Positions 48,870-62,300 of a DNA stretch of 64,000 nt are shown in pieces. A model generated the notes under the pieces. The model worked only from the letters and a program-made list of their open reading frames with translations. It ran no database searches and was not told the DNA's origin. Source of the stretch: Pyxicephalus adspersus (lineage: Eukaryota > Chordata > Amphibia > Anura > Pyxicephalidae); contig NC_092859.1 of assembly GCF_032062135.1 (NCBI RefSeq), positions 89,595,852 through 89,659,851 of the forward strand. The letters are read 5' to 3'. A program made the position numbers and the translations under genes. Position 1 is the stretch's first letter, and each line of letters opens with the position of its first letter.

Positions 48870-50163
48870 CTGAAAAGCAATACACTTGATTTAAATTTAT
48901 CTTAGAATAAAGTGAACCCCTGCATTTGTTAAAGCAAATGAAGCAACAGTATTAGCTAATGGCTGCGAACATCAGCTGTTTGCTGTCAGAAGAAAAGATC
49001 ACAATACAGCATTCAGTACTTAAGCAACCAATCACTATACCATAGGGATCCACCTACATAGGACTTATTAAGACTTTTGACAACAACTAAATCATGCAAA
49101 CATTACAGAGTGCAGAACCTGCTGCTTTGCTTCCCGAAGGCAACCTTCTTCACATTCACCTTAAACCTGATCTTTAGAATTACCAGTTCCTGTCCCACCA
49201 CCCACCCACTACCTCTACCAGGCCCCTGAAATAATAGTAAAAAAAAGCTATGACCCAATTTTAACTAAAGCTGATAGATGTGGTCAGGTGACGTTCCAGT
49301 GTTGATTTTCCCACTTTCTCATTTTACTTCTGGTGGGATCCTTCTTCTGATGTCGACACAATGGTCTGCATGATGTGGACATTTCCTCTTGGCTGTCCAG
49401 TAGCGGGATAATTTCAGAATGAAGAAGGACCACCAGAAGGACCTCTACAAGAGGAATCAGGTGGTGGTCGTCTGGTGTAAACATTGAGACATGGTGCTGT
49501 TAAGGAGCCTAAATGGCAGATTTGGGTGAGTATATCTTCCTTTACGGAATAAAGAAAACGGATAAATATGCAGGATTCATTAGAGAGGGTTGGATGAGGG
49601 ATGTGGAAGAGTGAAGTGGGAGGGAGTGGTGGGCAGTAGTTGTTTTGTACCCAGATATAGCCAATAAGTCATCTGTGCAGCAGGTTTTGGAAGTGAACCA
49701 CTACCACCCCCCATTCATTCTCAGTGGATGGCTGTCATAACCGCCCAGCAACCTCACCACCAGCCCGAACATAGCTAAATGCTTTCAGGTTAGTAAATGT
49801 TTATACATTTTTCCTGCTTCCTTCCCTCTTTGGTTTGTTCCCTGGTTGGGTCTTACCAAAGACTAAAATCTTGCTCAAGGCAGCTGAAAACCAGTGCCTT
49901 GAAAATGTAAAGAAAAATGATGATACTGCTATTGCTTGCCTTTCTTTTTAAAATCATAACAACTTGACTGTGATGTTCCCAGTGAATACAAAGCTTTCCA
50001 TCTCTCTGACCTGCAAATACAATTGCAGCAATTAAAGTCAGAATTCCTAGTCTGCATACTTGTTCTAGATCTGGGACACAGAACAGCAACCTTTAGATCA
50101 GCATGACAAGCAGGTAATTAGCATTTTCAGAAGAGGTCAGTGACATGAGTCAAGTGCCTCTCT

Positions 50164-50268
50164 TAAGCTGCGTACACACCTGCAATTTTTCTCGTTGGGA
50201 AGGATCTTTCACGATCCTTTCCAACGAGAAAAGACTGCACGATGCATGAACGATGCTGTACATACAGC
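50164..50268 (+). mobile_element. MITE of the GTACACAC family, left half, cut by gap
   Basis: The left end TAAGCTGCGTACACACCTGC is followed by a strong hairpin: cgttgggaaggatc and gatcctttccaacg (about 50193-50226). The order matches 7973-8312 up to catacagc, where the N run starts. The right half is not found after the gap. It is the least diverged copy of the left arm in the window. Confidence 0.7.
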
Positions 50269-51053
50269 NNNNNNNNNNNNNNNNNNNNNNNNNNNNNNNN
50301 NNNNNNNNNNNNNNNNNNNNNNNNNNNNNNNNNNNNNNNNNNNNNNNNNNNNNNNNNNNNNNNNNNNNNNNNNNNNNNNNNNNNNNNNNNNNNNNNNNNN
50401 NNNNNNNNNNNNNNNNNNNNNNNNNNNNNNNNNNNNNNNNNNNNNNNNNNNNNNNNNNNNNNNNNNNNNNNNNNNNNNNNNNNNNNNNNNNNNNNNNNNN
50501 NNNNNNNNNNNNNNNNNNNNNNNNNNNNNNNNNNNNNNNNNNNNNNNNNNNNNNNNNNNNNNNNNNNNNNNNNNNNNNNNNNNNNNNNNNNNNNNNNNNN
50601 NNNNNNNNNNNNNNNNNNNNNNNNNNNNNNNNNNNNNNNNNNNNNNNNNNNNNNNNNNNNNNNNNNNNNNNNNNNNNNNNNNNNNNNNNNNNNNNNNNNN
50701 NNNNNNNNNNNNNNNNNNNNNNNNNNNNNNNNNNNNNNNNNNNNNNNNNNNNNNNNNNNNNNNNNNNNNNNNNNNNNNNNNNNNNNNNNNNNNNNNNNNN
50801 NNNNNNNNNNNNNNNNNNNNNNNNNNNNNNNNNNNNNNNNNNNNNNNNNNNNNNNNNNNNNNNNNNNNNNNNNNNNNNNNNNNNNNNNNNNNNNNNNNNN
50901 NNNNNNNNNNNNNNNNNNNNNNNNNNNNNNNNNNNNNNNNNNNNNNNNNNNNNNNNNNNNNNNNNNNNNNNNNNNNNNNNNNNNNNNNNNNNNNNNNNNN
51001 NNNNNNNNNNNNNNNNNNNNNNNNNNNNNNNNNNNNNNNNNNNNNNNNNNNNN
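50269..51053. other. Assembly gap (N run) inside PAWR intron
   Basis: 785 undetermined bases starting within a MITE. The expected rest of a short-form MITE would be only about 240 bases, so other sequence is also missing if the gap size is real. Confidence 0.99.
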
Positions 51054-52607
51054 TTGTTTGCTTACACTGCACCTTGCATGTGCCACCCACTGCCAAAAAT
51101 AGATCTTGAAAGTGGAAACAATGTAGGTGTGCCACAATCACTGATAATGGCAAAAACTTGCCCACATCAATAACTTTATTTCCGCTTTACCATTAGCCCT
51201 TCACACAATCCAAAAAAGGAAACAGCCGGGGGAATCAGCTTGCATGCTAGTCAATTACTATACATGACAGACTAGTGGGAACTGTACATGGTCTAAAACC
51301 ATTATCAGTGTATTTGTATGTTTTTACAAGTTTTATCAAATTTGGTATTTAGATAATGCAAGGCAGTCAAAGAATATTTTTTCATGTGTAGTTCTTGGCA
51401 TTGTATATGATGTTGGCCAGTAACAGAACTGTTCTAGAACAGTAAGAAATATGAATTATTTGTGTTTCAAATCCCCTTATCTGTTTTGTTAAAAGCCTCC
51501 AGGGCAAGTGTTCACAGCAGTGATGATTTATAGGACATACTTTATGGATGTAAGAGAGCCAGACCTTTTATTGCTCATTTATCTCACAAAATGCCTCTGC
51601 CCTTGGAACAAGTAGGGGTCATTGTTAACTTTGTTTACACATATACAATAGAAATTCAAATATTCAGTTATGGTAATTAAAATTAAGGGTCCGTATTGGT
51701 GGATGATTTAGGATAGACTGTAATTTCCACATGCTTAAAAAATTCTGATTTTCTTCCTCAGAATGGTGAGGTTTTATATGATTTACCTATTCATGAACAT
51801 TCAAAAAATTCTGGTATTACATTGTTATCAATCAATGTATACATGTTTTACCCTCCAGTGGTGCAAAAGTGCCTAGAAGGCGCAGTTGGGGGGTTATAAC
51901 TTACCCCTAATGAACTTGTTGTTGCAAGACGCTATATACCCAGAACCCATAGAGTGGTAATTATTATGTAAATAGTATTATATAATACCTAGTGTCGGTG
52001 CTTACTTTAAACTGGTGGATGCAGACTAGAGACCTCATGTACTCATTTTACCATCCTAAACTGAGGGTACAATACATTTATTACAGTTGATTGAAGGTGT
52101 GCATTTACCTTAAGGGGCCTGACTAGTATTGAATGATGTGCTTTACAAAACCTTATACCATATTCGTTTACATTAACACCAGTTGTAGGTCATAGCAGTG
52201 GAGATGTGCTGTAAACCCATCCAGTGTTCTCCCCAGTTACCCAAAATGTGGGTCACAGTACAGCGGCTACCTGCGGCCTACAACTTCCTCCCATTCAGCT
52301 TTAAATATTTGGCATGATAAAGCTGTCAGCATATATGCAATGATTGTTGAGAAAGGTAATAATGAAAGAGAATTTAACAGACAGGAAACCAAAAAAATAT
52401 ATCCAGTAGAGCCCTTCTCCACTAAAACGAACTGTTTGGTGTATAGATACATTTTAGGGCTGAAGATTGTAAGGGAGTGTTAGGTTTTGCTTAAAATGGA
52501 TTGGATCGATTTTGGAATGGATTGGGGTAATACTGAAAGAAAGCTATAAATATAAAAAACGAGCCAATAAACAAAGTTTGTACCAGAGCCACCATAATTA
52601 ACAAATG

Positions 52608-52645
<38 letters not shown>
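52608..52645. repeat. (TA)n(CA)n microsatellite
   Basis: About 12 TA units pass directly into about 7 CA units. It is likely polymorphic. Confidence 0.9.
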
Positions 52646-55600
52646 TGGTATATTAATATTATCCCATATAACCATATGAAATGACCTGGTACCATATGAT
52701 ATCTACTACTCCAAGCTTGTTTTAAGTTACATCCTAACAGATTTTACCACTTTTTATTGAATACTCCCAAAAGTCCACTCTGGCCTTGATCCTGACTGGA
52801 GGATATTTGTTAGACGGCAGTTTTATGCTATCATTTTCATATGTATTAAGAAAAGCCCTGGGAACTTTTCAGTCAAAAAATAAGTGCACGCTAGATGCTT
52901 TATAATCAAAAACAGAGCTTGGCAGACAGTTGTGTATATAAATACTATTGCACTGTGTTAAACGTGTGGCTTACAGACACATTAACATAACTGGAATTTA
53001 GGAAACTGTCTTTTACCATATTTAGCATTGGTCTTCTCTGGGAGAATTATAATAAAATGTACAAAGAAATTACATAAAAGAACAATTATTTACCGGAAAG
53101 TACAGTTTTTGTAAGTGAATACAGGTTTTGTTAAAAGAAAATGAAAATCAGAATGAAGGGAATGAATCTGAACAAACAAAGGAAACACAATGTTTCAACC
53201 AGCAATATAATTATTCAAACACATTTTGTTCACATTTTATTACAGATTGGTGGTAGTATTTGTAACAACCATCTAAATATAAATACATACGCCATAAAAA
53301 CACTAAAATCATACCACAGGTAAATGTTTCCTTCTATACTAGTCTTAAAACATTGTATTAAATAATGAAATAGCCAAACCACCATATATTGTTTTTGTTT
53401 AGTTCATGGTTGATCCTGGATACCTAAACTGACTGTTGTTCTCTTTTTATATCTTGGTGGGCCCATATTGGTGGGATTTCTATGCTGAGTTTCGGGTTTA
53501 GCAGCAATATCCAAAATGTAAGAGAGGAACCCAGCACTACAGGTTTGCACTTTGTAATTAAGAATTTAATAACAAAATTAAAAAAAATAAACTAAAAATA
53601 ATATATCTTTGCAGCAGGACTCAACCTGCACTGGCAGGTTTTATTACTCTTTCTTACCTAGGGTACTATTAAAAAGCATTCAGCTTAGTCAGCTTATTCC
53701 ATGCTCCCACAGTTCTCTGATGCCATCAATCAAAAAGGCTTTCAATATTGTTTTCATTAGTCACTGCTAATTTAGTTGTAGAACCACAACAGAACCACCT
53801 TTGAAGACACCTGTCCAGCATGTCAAACACTGTCCATGGTGCTGATTTTGTCCAGCTACATGCCCAAATACATATTGAACATATATATTCAATCCATTTC
53901 ATATAACTCTCAAGAATGTAACGAATTTAAAATGAAATTGATAAACTAGACACATCAGTTAGAAAATGTACACATGTCATCCAAAATATGAATTAGGCTG
54001 CCCTACATAATGGGTTACTCCTAAAGGTAATTCTTTTCTCGCTATGCAAACTATTCAGGCTACCATCATACTCAAGGCCACATTATTTATGTATTCTCAA
54101 AATATATTACTCTGTAGTTCTAGAGCAGGATTCGCTGATGTAATGACATGGGAGCATTATTTGTACAGTAATACTTTAAGTCCAAGATGAGTGATTACAA
54201 GGTAATGAAAGGGAAGATAAAGTGGTATGAATAATGCTGGCCATCATTTACGGTAACCCAGAGGTCTTGTGACATTTAGTAGCAAAAAAGAATTACTTCA
54301 AATAACAATTCCGGAATAAAGGCGAGTATTTCAGGTAAACCTGTTTCTTAAACCACCTTGGTTAAAGAACTTTCTTGCTTCAAGGCTTATAAAGTATGGC
54401 ATGCTCTGAGTTAAGAGATGTAAACTGGTTCTAAACTTATAAAATATATTTAAAGCCACTATTTTAGGTTTTGGGTTATAACTTTTGTTTACAATACTTC
54501 ATTGGGGATATTTTCCTTTACTTCCTGCCCTGGAGATACAACTTTAACTGGAAATCTCTGAATAGAGAGTGGAGTTAGATAAGTACCAGAGTAGTCCTCC
54601 TCAATATTTTAATTATTCCCTAAACCTCCAGTTGTGGAGTCAGTGGATACATTTTGAACTCCCCCTCATGTTCCTGTCTTGGTAACGATGGACACAAAGA
54701 TAAAAGTGCTTAATCTCTTCAATGATGAGCATTAAAACTTAACTCCTTCCCACTCTATCATAATGAAACATGCTTTGTTTGGATTAACACTTCTAACACT
54801 AGTCGCTGCTGTACTCAACAACTGGCATTGGCTATCTGGCTACTGGTATTGGGTATTGGTATTGGCTATAGAATGCTCAATCCGTTTTAGAAGCAGGTAA
54901 GTTTCAAATTATATTGTATGCATGAATATTTACTGAAAGTGATAACATGTGGCTTAAATGAATTGTATTTATATTATTTAAATATTAGTAATTAAAACTG
55001 TACCCATCCAAGGCAAAGGTATATGGCCATTTAATGAATCAAACATAATTAACTAGAAGAAATTTTAGGAACAAAGGCTTGTAAAGATGTGAATTACATC
55101 AGTTATTGTTATACCATTCTGCAACAGGCTATAAAGTCTCTTTTTAGCTCTCCACAAAAGAAAAAACAAAAGTAAAAATTCTTCATGAATTAAAAAGGCT
55201 TGCCTTTCAACCTAATTTCACAGGAGCAAGAAAGTCTCTCACAATACAATACATAGACAGTATTGGAAAAAATTCAATCTGTGCTATTACATGCTTCATT
55301 TCATAGGGTACACTGATGCTGGGCTATCCACGACAGGCTCCGAATTAAGTAATACAATCAAATACAATTTGTTCTGTTCCAGTTTACTGAACGATTCTCA
55401 TCTTCCCTTTACAATATACCGAACAGAACTGATCACATACAAAAATGTAAAAGGTCAATTTTACAACCTCTGTATTGGCAGTGTAATCACTTCAGAAAAA
55501 CATTTCTAGAGCCTAACACAAAATTTCTCCTAACTTGGCCTTAGCGGAACTTCATTCTATTTAAAAAAAAAAAAATGAATATAGACAGTGGCCTCAAAAC

Positions 55601-56178
55601 ATACTTCCAGGTTACAAATAAAACACAGAAGGTGCCTTTTACCTCCGTTAGAGATTCAAATTAGGAGAAACCATTGAGGACCGCTAAAGATTCTATGTGA
55701 TGGTACAAAATATTTAAATGTATTCCTTATAGCTCATTGCTCTTTCTTAAATGTTTCTTTTTGTTTAAAATTGTTACTGTTACTCCAGAAATAGTCAAAA
55801 TATACTGTCTAACAAACTACACCCAAACTACTCATTTTAACCTAATAGAAATCTGCTAATCTGTGTGTAACGTTTTTTAAAGCATATCAAACGTATGAAA
55901 TTCAGAAAACCATGTCCTAAAGGTAAATAAAAATACCCCCAACAGAGACTCAGGACAATATTAAAATCTGCTGGGTTTGCACTAACTGGTTTCCTGTTGG
56001 TTCCAGTCTAGGTGTTCACTTGCACTAGATAGGAGGTGAATTAAATCATTGGTAGAGACAATGACAGCAAAAAAATCTCATGGAGGTCCTAAATTTTCAC
56101 AGGTATATCAAAAAGAATAGGAAAAGGTTTTATCGGAGATCTCATTTTAAGGTAAATCTTCACTGTAGACAGTCTTAC

Positions 56179-56213
56179 CTCTTATATCTGTTTGGCACGT
56201 TCCTTACAGATTC
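56179..56213 (-). CDS. PAWR: PAWR (Par-4), 35-bp micro-exon
   Basis: The exon lies between acceptor ttatcctgtctag and donor gtaagactgtc. It encodes ESVRNVPNRYK plus AG, the first two bases of a serine codon finished in the next exon. The RYKS junction matches the Par-4 segment read in mammals as an RxVxxRYKS-type sequence. Phase is 0 at the start and 2 at the end, agreeing with both neighbours, which is the strongest support for so small an exon. Confidence 0.88.
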
Positions 56214-59202
56214 CTAGACAGGATAAACAGAAATAAATTGTGAGCCATAAACTTGCAAAACTTTGAGTATATAGTTTACATTTATAAATTTATAGCTTAG
56301 ATTTATATAATCATAGAATGATTATATAAAACAGCTATTGGAAACAATTTCCATGGCAGTGCATTAGGAGTTGGGATTCAATTTATGTGGGTTTAAAGAA
56401 GAGCTGACGAGTTATTTTTATAGCCAAAACCCCAAATATGTTAGTATCAGCATATACAGAAGAAAATATGAGATGGTTCATCCAATAACCATAGGAAAAG
56501 TAGCACTAAATATAATACATATTGAAGTGCCTTGCTGAATCATATCCGTTTCACCACCATAATTTTAAGCAGCACATCAGATATGGGTCATTTAAAAAAG
56601 AAGAATTTTCTCCATAGATCACCTCATGATGTATCATACACGTCTATATGACTGGGTACAAAACCATTCCATAGAATAGAAATTCTGCAATACATCTAAA
56701 GCATGATTCAAATTGTAATTAAATAATACAAACCTAGTGATTATTTATTTATTTTATATTTTTAGACTAGAGTCAATTCCAGCTCAGCAATCATGAAATC
56801 TGAGGTTCATACAGAGCAATTTAATTTTGATCATTCATTACAAAAAGTGTTTTGTTGTTTTTTGTAGTTTCTGCAGTTTTAAAATGGAACTAAAGTTCAA
56901 AAATTAAAAAACAATGTGACCAGGCAGGTACTTTGTTGCAGAAAGGACAGGTAACGTTCCTTCAGGAATTGGGAAAAAGAAATAAACCTGCCTGATCCAA
57001 GAGCAGTTACACTTGTGCAGCTCATTGTTATTTTATTAAGAAAAGAGTCTGCAAACTATTAGCAACATATAGCAATGCTGGAATATCTTTGCATTTTCTT
57101 TAGCAAACATTTTTATGTAATAGGCCTTCAAAAGCTCATAGCAACCCTACATTTTTCTGTTTACCAACAGAAAATAACTGCTGGGTTACACAGCAAAAAA
57201 CTTTTTTTCTTCTAGTGTATATATATGAAACAAATAACAGATTGAAAGGTAGAACCTGATTGGCTGCTCTTGCAACACAGTACACACATATTACTAAAAC
57301 TATCCCTACAAAGCATTAAAAGCAATGAAAAGTCTGGGTTGGTAATGACTTTCTGTAATAAGTACATTTTTCATCACAAATTACATTCCTTACTGCATGC
57401 TCTGTTATAGTCATTCAGCTGGAATCCACTTTTACTGTATATATTTTAAACTGTTCCCTTAGATGTGTCATTTTAAAGCATGCATTGTTTACAGTGTAAT
57501 GCTGCATGAACTCCTGGTCATATTACCAGAAACACATCCTGCCCAAGCTCTGTTGATATAAAAGGCTAATATGTTGATTACTGCAGGCTCCAGGACATGA
57601 TTGTATATCTATACTTTTAGCTTTATGACATTTTCCCCACACGTTTCAATAATTTACACAGGAAATATGGGCTAATGCGGACATTTGGTATACAGTTAAA
57701 TTTGTCTACATTTTTGGCAGAATGCTAGGAGTACAAGGCTTTTGGGAGGAAGGCAGCATGTAAGTATTCTGTTTACTAACCAGAGAGCATGTACAAAATC
57801 AGATCCCTGCATTCCTGGCATGCCATTCCTTCAGTTAAAAACATCTCTGAATCTAAATCAGCTTGACCAGGCAATACTGTCGACATTTACATAACCTTTA
57901 AATAATAACACTAACTCTAGTAAAATTTGAACTCCAGAGGTCCACTAACTGCTGTGAGCCCAGTCTGTCCTTTACACACCCTCCTAGGAGTCCTAGGCCC
58001 ATATTATACCCTATTGAAATGTTCCTAGGTCCTTTAATTTGGTGACTGTCCAAGCAGGGCGGTTAGGCACACAGTTGGCACAATAAAATCTAATACAATA
58101 TCTACGTAAAACAACTGGCAGTGATAACTGCATTTTATTTAGCAGTAAAATTTTTATGATTTATCAGTGATAAACTTCCCTGTCATTTCATAACAATCAT
58201 AAAAATAAGCAGTGGAACCTGAGAAGAGATTTGCAGTTTAGGCTACCAACTGGGAAGAAACTGAATATGATCAATTGTCTTAACATCAAAGCCAGATGTT
58301 CTAGTTAAGACTCCAATGAAAACAGTGTGGCCTTCAGAATACATTTCTTATTTTTGTACAAATACTAAATTTGTACAAAAAACTATCCGTTGAAATTTAT
58401 TGCACTTTAATAGAGTTTTGACTGTGAAACCTGATACTGAAACCTAGTAGGGGTTGAATAATGTGCTGAACACTATACACAGCTTGGTAATAGCAATGAT
58501 TGGTATGAATTATTTTAAATACAATATTCCAAGGTGTTTTTCTAGAGTAATTAAAAAAGGAAAATGCCAACTTTTATTAGGGACAATAGTAATATGCATT
58601 CCAAAACATGCAGTTAGGTTAATTGGCTTCTCCTAAATTGACCTTAGACTGTATTAAAGACATATGACTATGGTAGGGACATTAGATTGTGAGCCCCTTT
58701 GAATGACATGACAATGGACTTTGAAAAGTGCTGCGTAATATGTCGGTGCTATAAAAATACTGTATATTAATAATTTAATAATAGTTTATCAATGTAATTA
58801 TGTTGGGGGGATCAGCATGTCAAACATGTATACAAGATAGATGATCAGCACATTTTAGAAATAGAAGTTGCCAGATTGTAGTAATCACAGCCAGTGGTCA
58901 AAACACTTAAGGAAGTATGGCTATATTCTTATTGCTTAAAATGTGTTAAATGAAAAACATTTGTACTGAACTCTTTGATTCACTGTTTAGGATGCTAGGA
59001 AATGTTATTTAAAAAAAGTAAGCTCGGCATTATTCAGGCACCAGTTTGTGCCTCTGCTCCACTAAAATATATTTGAGGTATAATTCCATCGCAAAAAAGG
59101 CTTGTTTATTCATTTGTTTATTCCACATTATGAAGATTCTACTATAACTGCAGGACACCACCTTAAAGCTATAAAGTACCTAATAAAAATACACTTTCTC
59201 AC
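56214..59202 (-). other. PAWR: PAWR intron of 3.0 kb
   Basis: It runs from donor gtgagaaagtg (at 59202) to acceptor tgtctag (at 56214). A truncated SINE lies at 58601-58784. Nothing else is recognised. Confidence 0.85.
58601..58784 (+). repeat. tRNA-derived SINE, 5'-truncated, antisense in PAWR intron
   Basis: It starts within the body at ccaaaacatgcagttaggtt and continues through actatggtagggacattaga, gtgagcccctttgaa and tgctataaaaatactgta. The tRNA-like head is absent. It is antisense to PAWR. Confidence 0.75.
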
Positions 59203-59322
59203 CGTCTGCCATTCGGTTGGTTCTATAGAGGATTCATTCTGTGCTGTATTTTGTTGGGTAACTGTATCTTCCCTCTTGCGTTCTTTCTGTCCAGCCTCAT
59301 CATCCTCATCCTCTTCAGGGCT
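59203..59322 (-). CDS. PAWR: PAWR (Par-4), upstream-most exon in window: acidic and KERKRED region
   Basis: This 120-base exon (40 codons, phase 0 at both ends) follows the acceptor tgtatttacacag and ends at donor gtgagaaag. It encodes SPEEDEDDEAGQKERKREDT, then VTQQNTAQNE and SSIEPTEWQT. The block EDDEAGQKERKRED and the following TQQNTxQNE match Par-4 immediately after the SAC (selective apoptosis) region. The C-terminal ten residues differ from mammals and the exon appears shorter. The preceding exon, carrying the start codon and SAC domain with its nuclear localisation signals and PKA site, is not in this window. Confidence 0.93.
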
Positions 59323-62300
59323 CTGTGTAAATACAAAAAAAGTTTAATTAAATGTACCAGCAAGCAAAAGGTGTGAAGTTTTTACCACAAATAATGTATT
59401 AAGAGAAGCAGGATCTCAAAGCCCACTCATGTATTTCCCTACTGTCCCATAATTATGATAGACAGTCTCAAAAAGTGAGCATTGAATAAATGTGCCAAGT
59501 CTCCGCCACAGGAGCTAATCAAAATCTAAATAGAAAGAGTATCCCAAGATTAGGGTCCTCCAAGGGTCTGTAGATAAAGAACACGTGTAGACACATCTTG
59601 GAGCCTGTTGTCTATTTAAAGCACATGCAAACACCAATCACTTTAGGTAAACAGGACATTTTGAGGCCCTCTATGTAGGATTTTCATCCCCTGAGAATCA
59701 TTCTTTATCAGCTTGAGTGAAACTCGAGTGTCAGTATAACTCTCTTCCAAACTCATTTAGCGATCTGCCATGCTGGATGATCAAACATCCGGCCTCTATT
59801 ACTAATAATCCCAAGGATTTACAGAAAATAAAAACTGAATCTAGGTTTCAAAGTAAAAAAAAAGGATTCATTCAAACTAATAAGTTATTTTTACTGCCCA
59901 ATCCTTAATATTTAGGAATGTCCCAGAAAACGTCTGAATTTATAATTGAATGAATCATTTAATTCTATATATATATAAATAGGAAGATAAATTTCCACTT
60001 TAAAACAACAAATAAGGCCATAAATGGAATATATAAAAGGGTTTTCTCATGCTTTGTTGGATTAACTTCGGCTAATAAACAGGATGAGACTTGAGAAGAT
60101 GGCAAAGGATCCCTCTGGAACTTGCATGATTCGAAAATGGTCCAATTTTACATCCGTATAAAAATAAATAAATAAAAAAACTACCAAAGCAGTATTTAAT
60201 TAGCAGTCACAGTAATTAGGAGCATGATTAGAAGTCTAGAAGCTAATTTAGCTTTGTGAACCTTGGCTATCATGCCTCAAATCTGTGTTAGTCAGATACA
60301 TGACTTGACATTGGACCAAAGGTATCTTTTATATCCTGTTGGATCGCTTCTAATGCGTGTAACAAGGAGAGTGATAAGTCTCCTAAGGCCTATTACAGAG
60401 AGCATGCTATCTTATCTGACCCTCAAACTACTCTATTAATTTACTTGCACACCACAAGTTGGTTGTCAAATTTAAATATATTTGTTGGTTTTAAAAGCAT
60501 TAAATGGACAAAGCACTTAACAGAATATTACAATTATATTTTTCAGAAAAATATGACATCATTGGGTCCAAAAACAAGCCCCTTCCCACCACCCGCAAAG
60601 AAAAAAAAGACATTTTATATTCCAGCTGATCAGTAAAAAAAAAGCTCTTCCATATGTACAGCTATTCTGCTACTTAAGGCAACATATTGTAAAAAGTGCT
60701 CCTCATTTGTGCCTACATTTTTCTATTGAGAAAAAGAAATGGGTGCAAGGCTTTTGTAGACAATAGAATTTGCTATAACCTTTTGTTAAATGTTGCCCAA
60801 TCCTAGATCCTAGTGGAATATTATACCCATTGTGCCGATCTATTGTTCTAGGTAACATAGGAAGCTCACACTGAGTGCCATTACTGGCTCTAGTGCCATA
60901 GTTTATTATGAGGTCACCCATTCTCCCTTGATCTTGTCTATTTCTTATGGCTTCCTGGAAACTAAAAAAAGGAATGTATTGGCATACGAATATTTGGACT
61001 ATCCATGATTTACCATGCCTACTATGAAAGTACCAATTACAATGTAACTGTTTGTTGACATCTCGTGACCTTTGTTACACAGAGAGCTGCTATATTACTA
61101 GAAACAACAGCACACTAATAATGAGTGATGTCATGTAATATGTAAACAGCTTTATGACCGTATTGTAGTATAATGGTATTGCTGTCCATTACCATCATTT
61201 AATCTGCAACTTTTTATACAGAGACCACAGACAGGCTTCCCTACCAGCAGCCTAAAAAGCTTCAAAGTAAATACAACTTGAAAATGACCACACAAGACTA
61301 TAGTAAATCAAAGACACTCTTCCACTAATGATTTTTTAACACATTAATATGTTTCACCATCCTCTAAAACCCTTCCACCTATACACAAGTGCCCAGCAAC
61401 CATTTATACTTGTGGTAGACACAGAGCTGCTTATATTTTGAACAATAAAGTAGAATTCTTTCCTTACTCAATGTGAAGAAGAGCACGTTCTGTAAATAAG
61501 TGGTGACCCATAACTGTTTCTGAATCACTGACATGTTAGGTCACAGGGGATGTGAATTTTGCTGAGAATCTAACAGCAGGCTCAAGAATTTCTTCATTTT
61601 GCCAAAACAAACTTTATCCATCACATCCTTTCATATAGTGCTTTGTAATATTCACTTATAATTATTTATACCTATATAAAGACGCTCAAAATGAACCTAT
61701 TTTAAATCAGGCCTGTTTGACAAGTGCTCTACATGTCACATGCAGTTTGAGGGTCCTGGTTTTGAGGCTCATACTCACTTTTCCACACATTAAAGTCCAT
61801 TTGCCTATTTCTGGTTACCTTTCTTACATTTGCCCATCTCAGTTTGCACAGAGCAAACCCTCTGCTTTAAAGATCTAAACCTAATTGGGTGGGGGCTTTA
61901 GAATTTTTTAGCTTAAATCTAAATGTGATACTGTTGCATCTGTGTCCATCCAATGACTGAAGTGGATCAGTGTGGAGTTGGAAGCTTTATGGGATGCAGC
62001 AGTAGTGGGGACCTGGCCCTGTCTTCACTGCAGGTAAGTCTGTACCATAATCAGAAAGCATTATGTGCATACTTGCTGGTTTTGGCATAAGCTCCCCCAC
62101 AAAAAAGTTCAGTTCTGCTTTTTTTGGATCTATATAGCTCCTTTTAAGTAGTCACTGGTTATTCCTAAAAGAATGCCTAATTTGTTACCTAATTTGATGC
62201 TATGCTTACAGCTAATTTTAAAAAATTCTTTACACCTCCCGAAAAATGAATAAATGAAAAGCAATTGTCCCTGCATGACATCGATATGTCATTGAGTAAA

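Larger units (their letters stand above)
48870..56178 (-). other. PAWR: PAWR intron of 7.3 kb
   Basis: It runs from donor gtaagactgtc (at 56178) to acceptor gcttttcag (at 48870). It contains a partial MITE, an assembly gap, a TA/CA microsatellite and otherwise AT-rich DNA. No further PAWR exon is needed, since the flanking exons join in phase. Confidence 0.85.
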
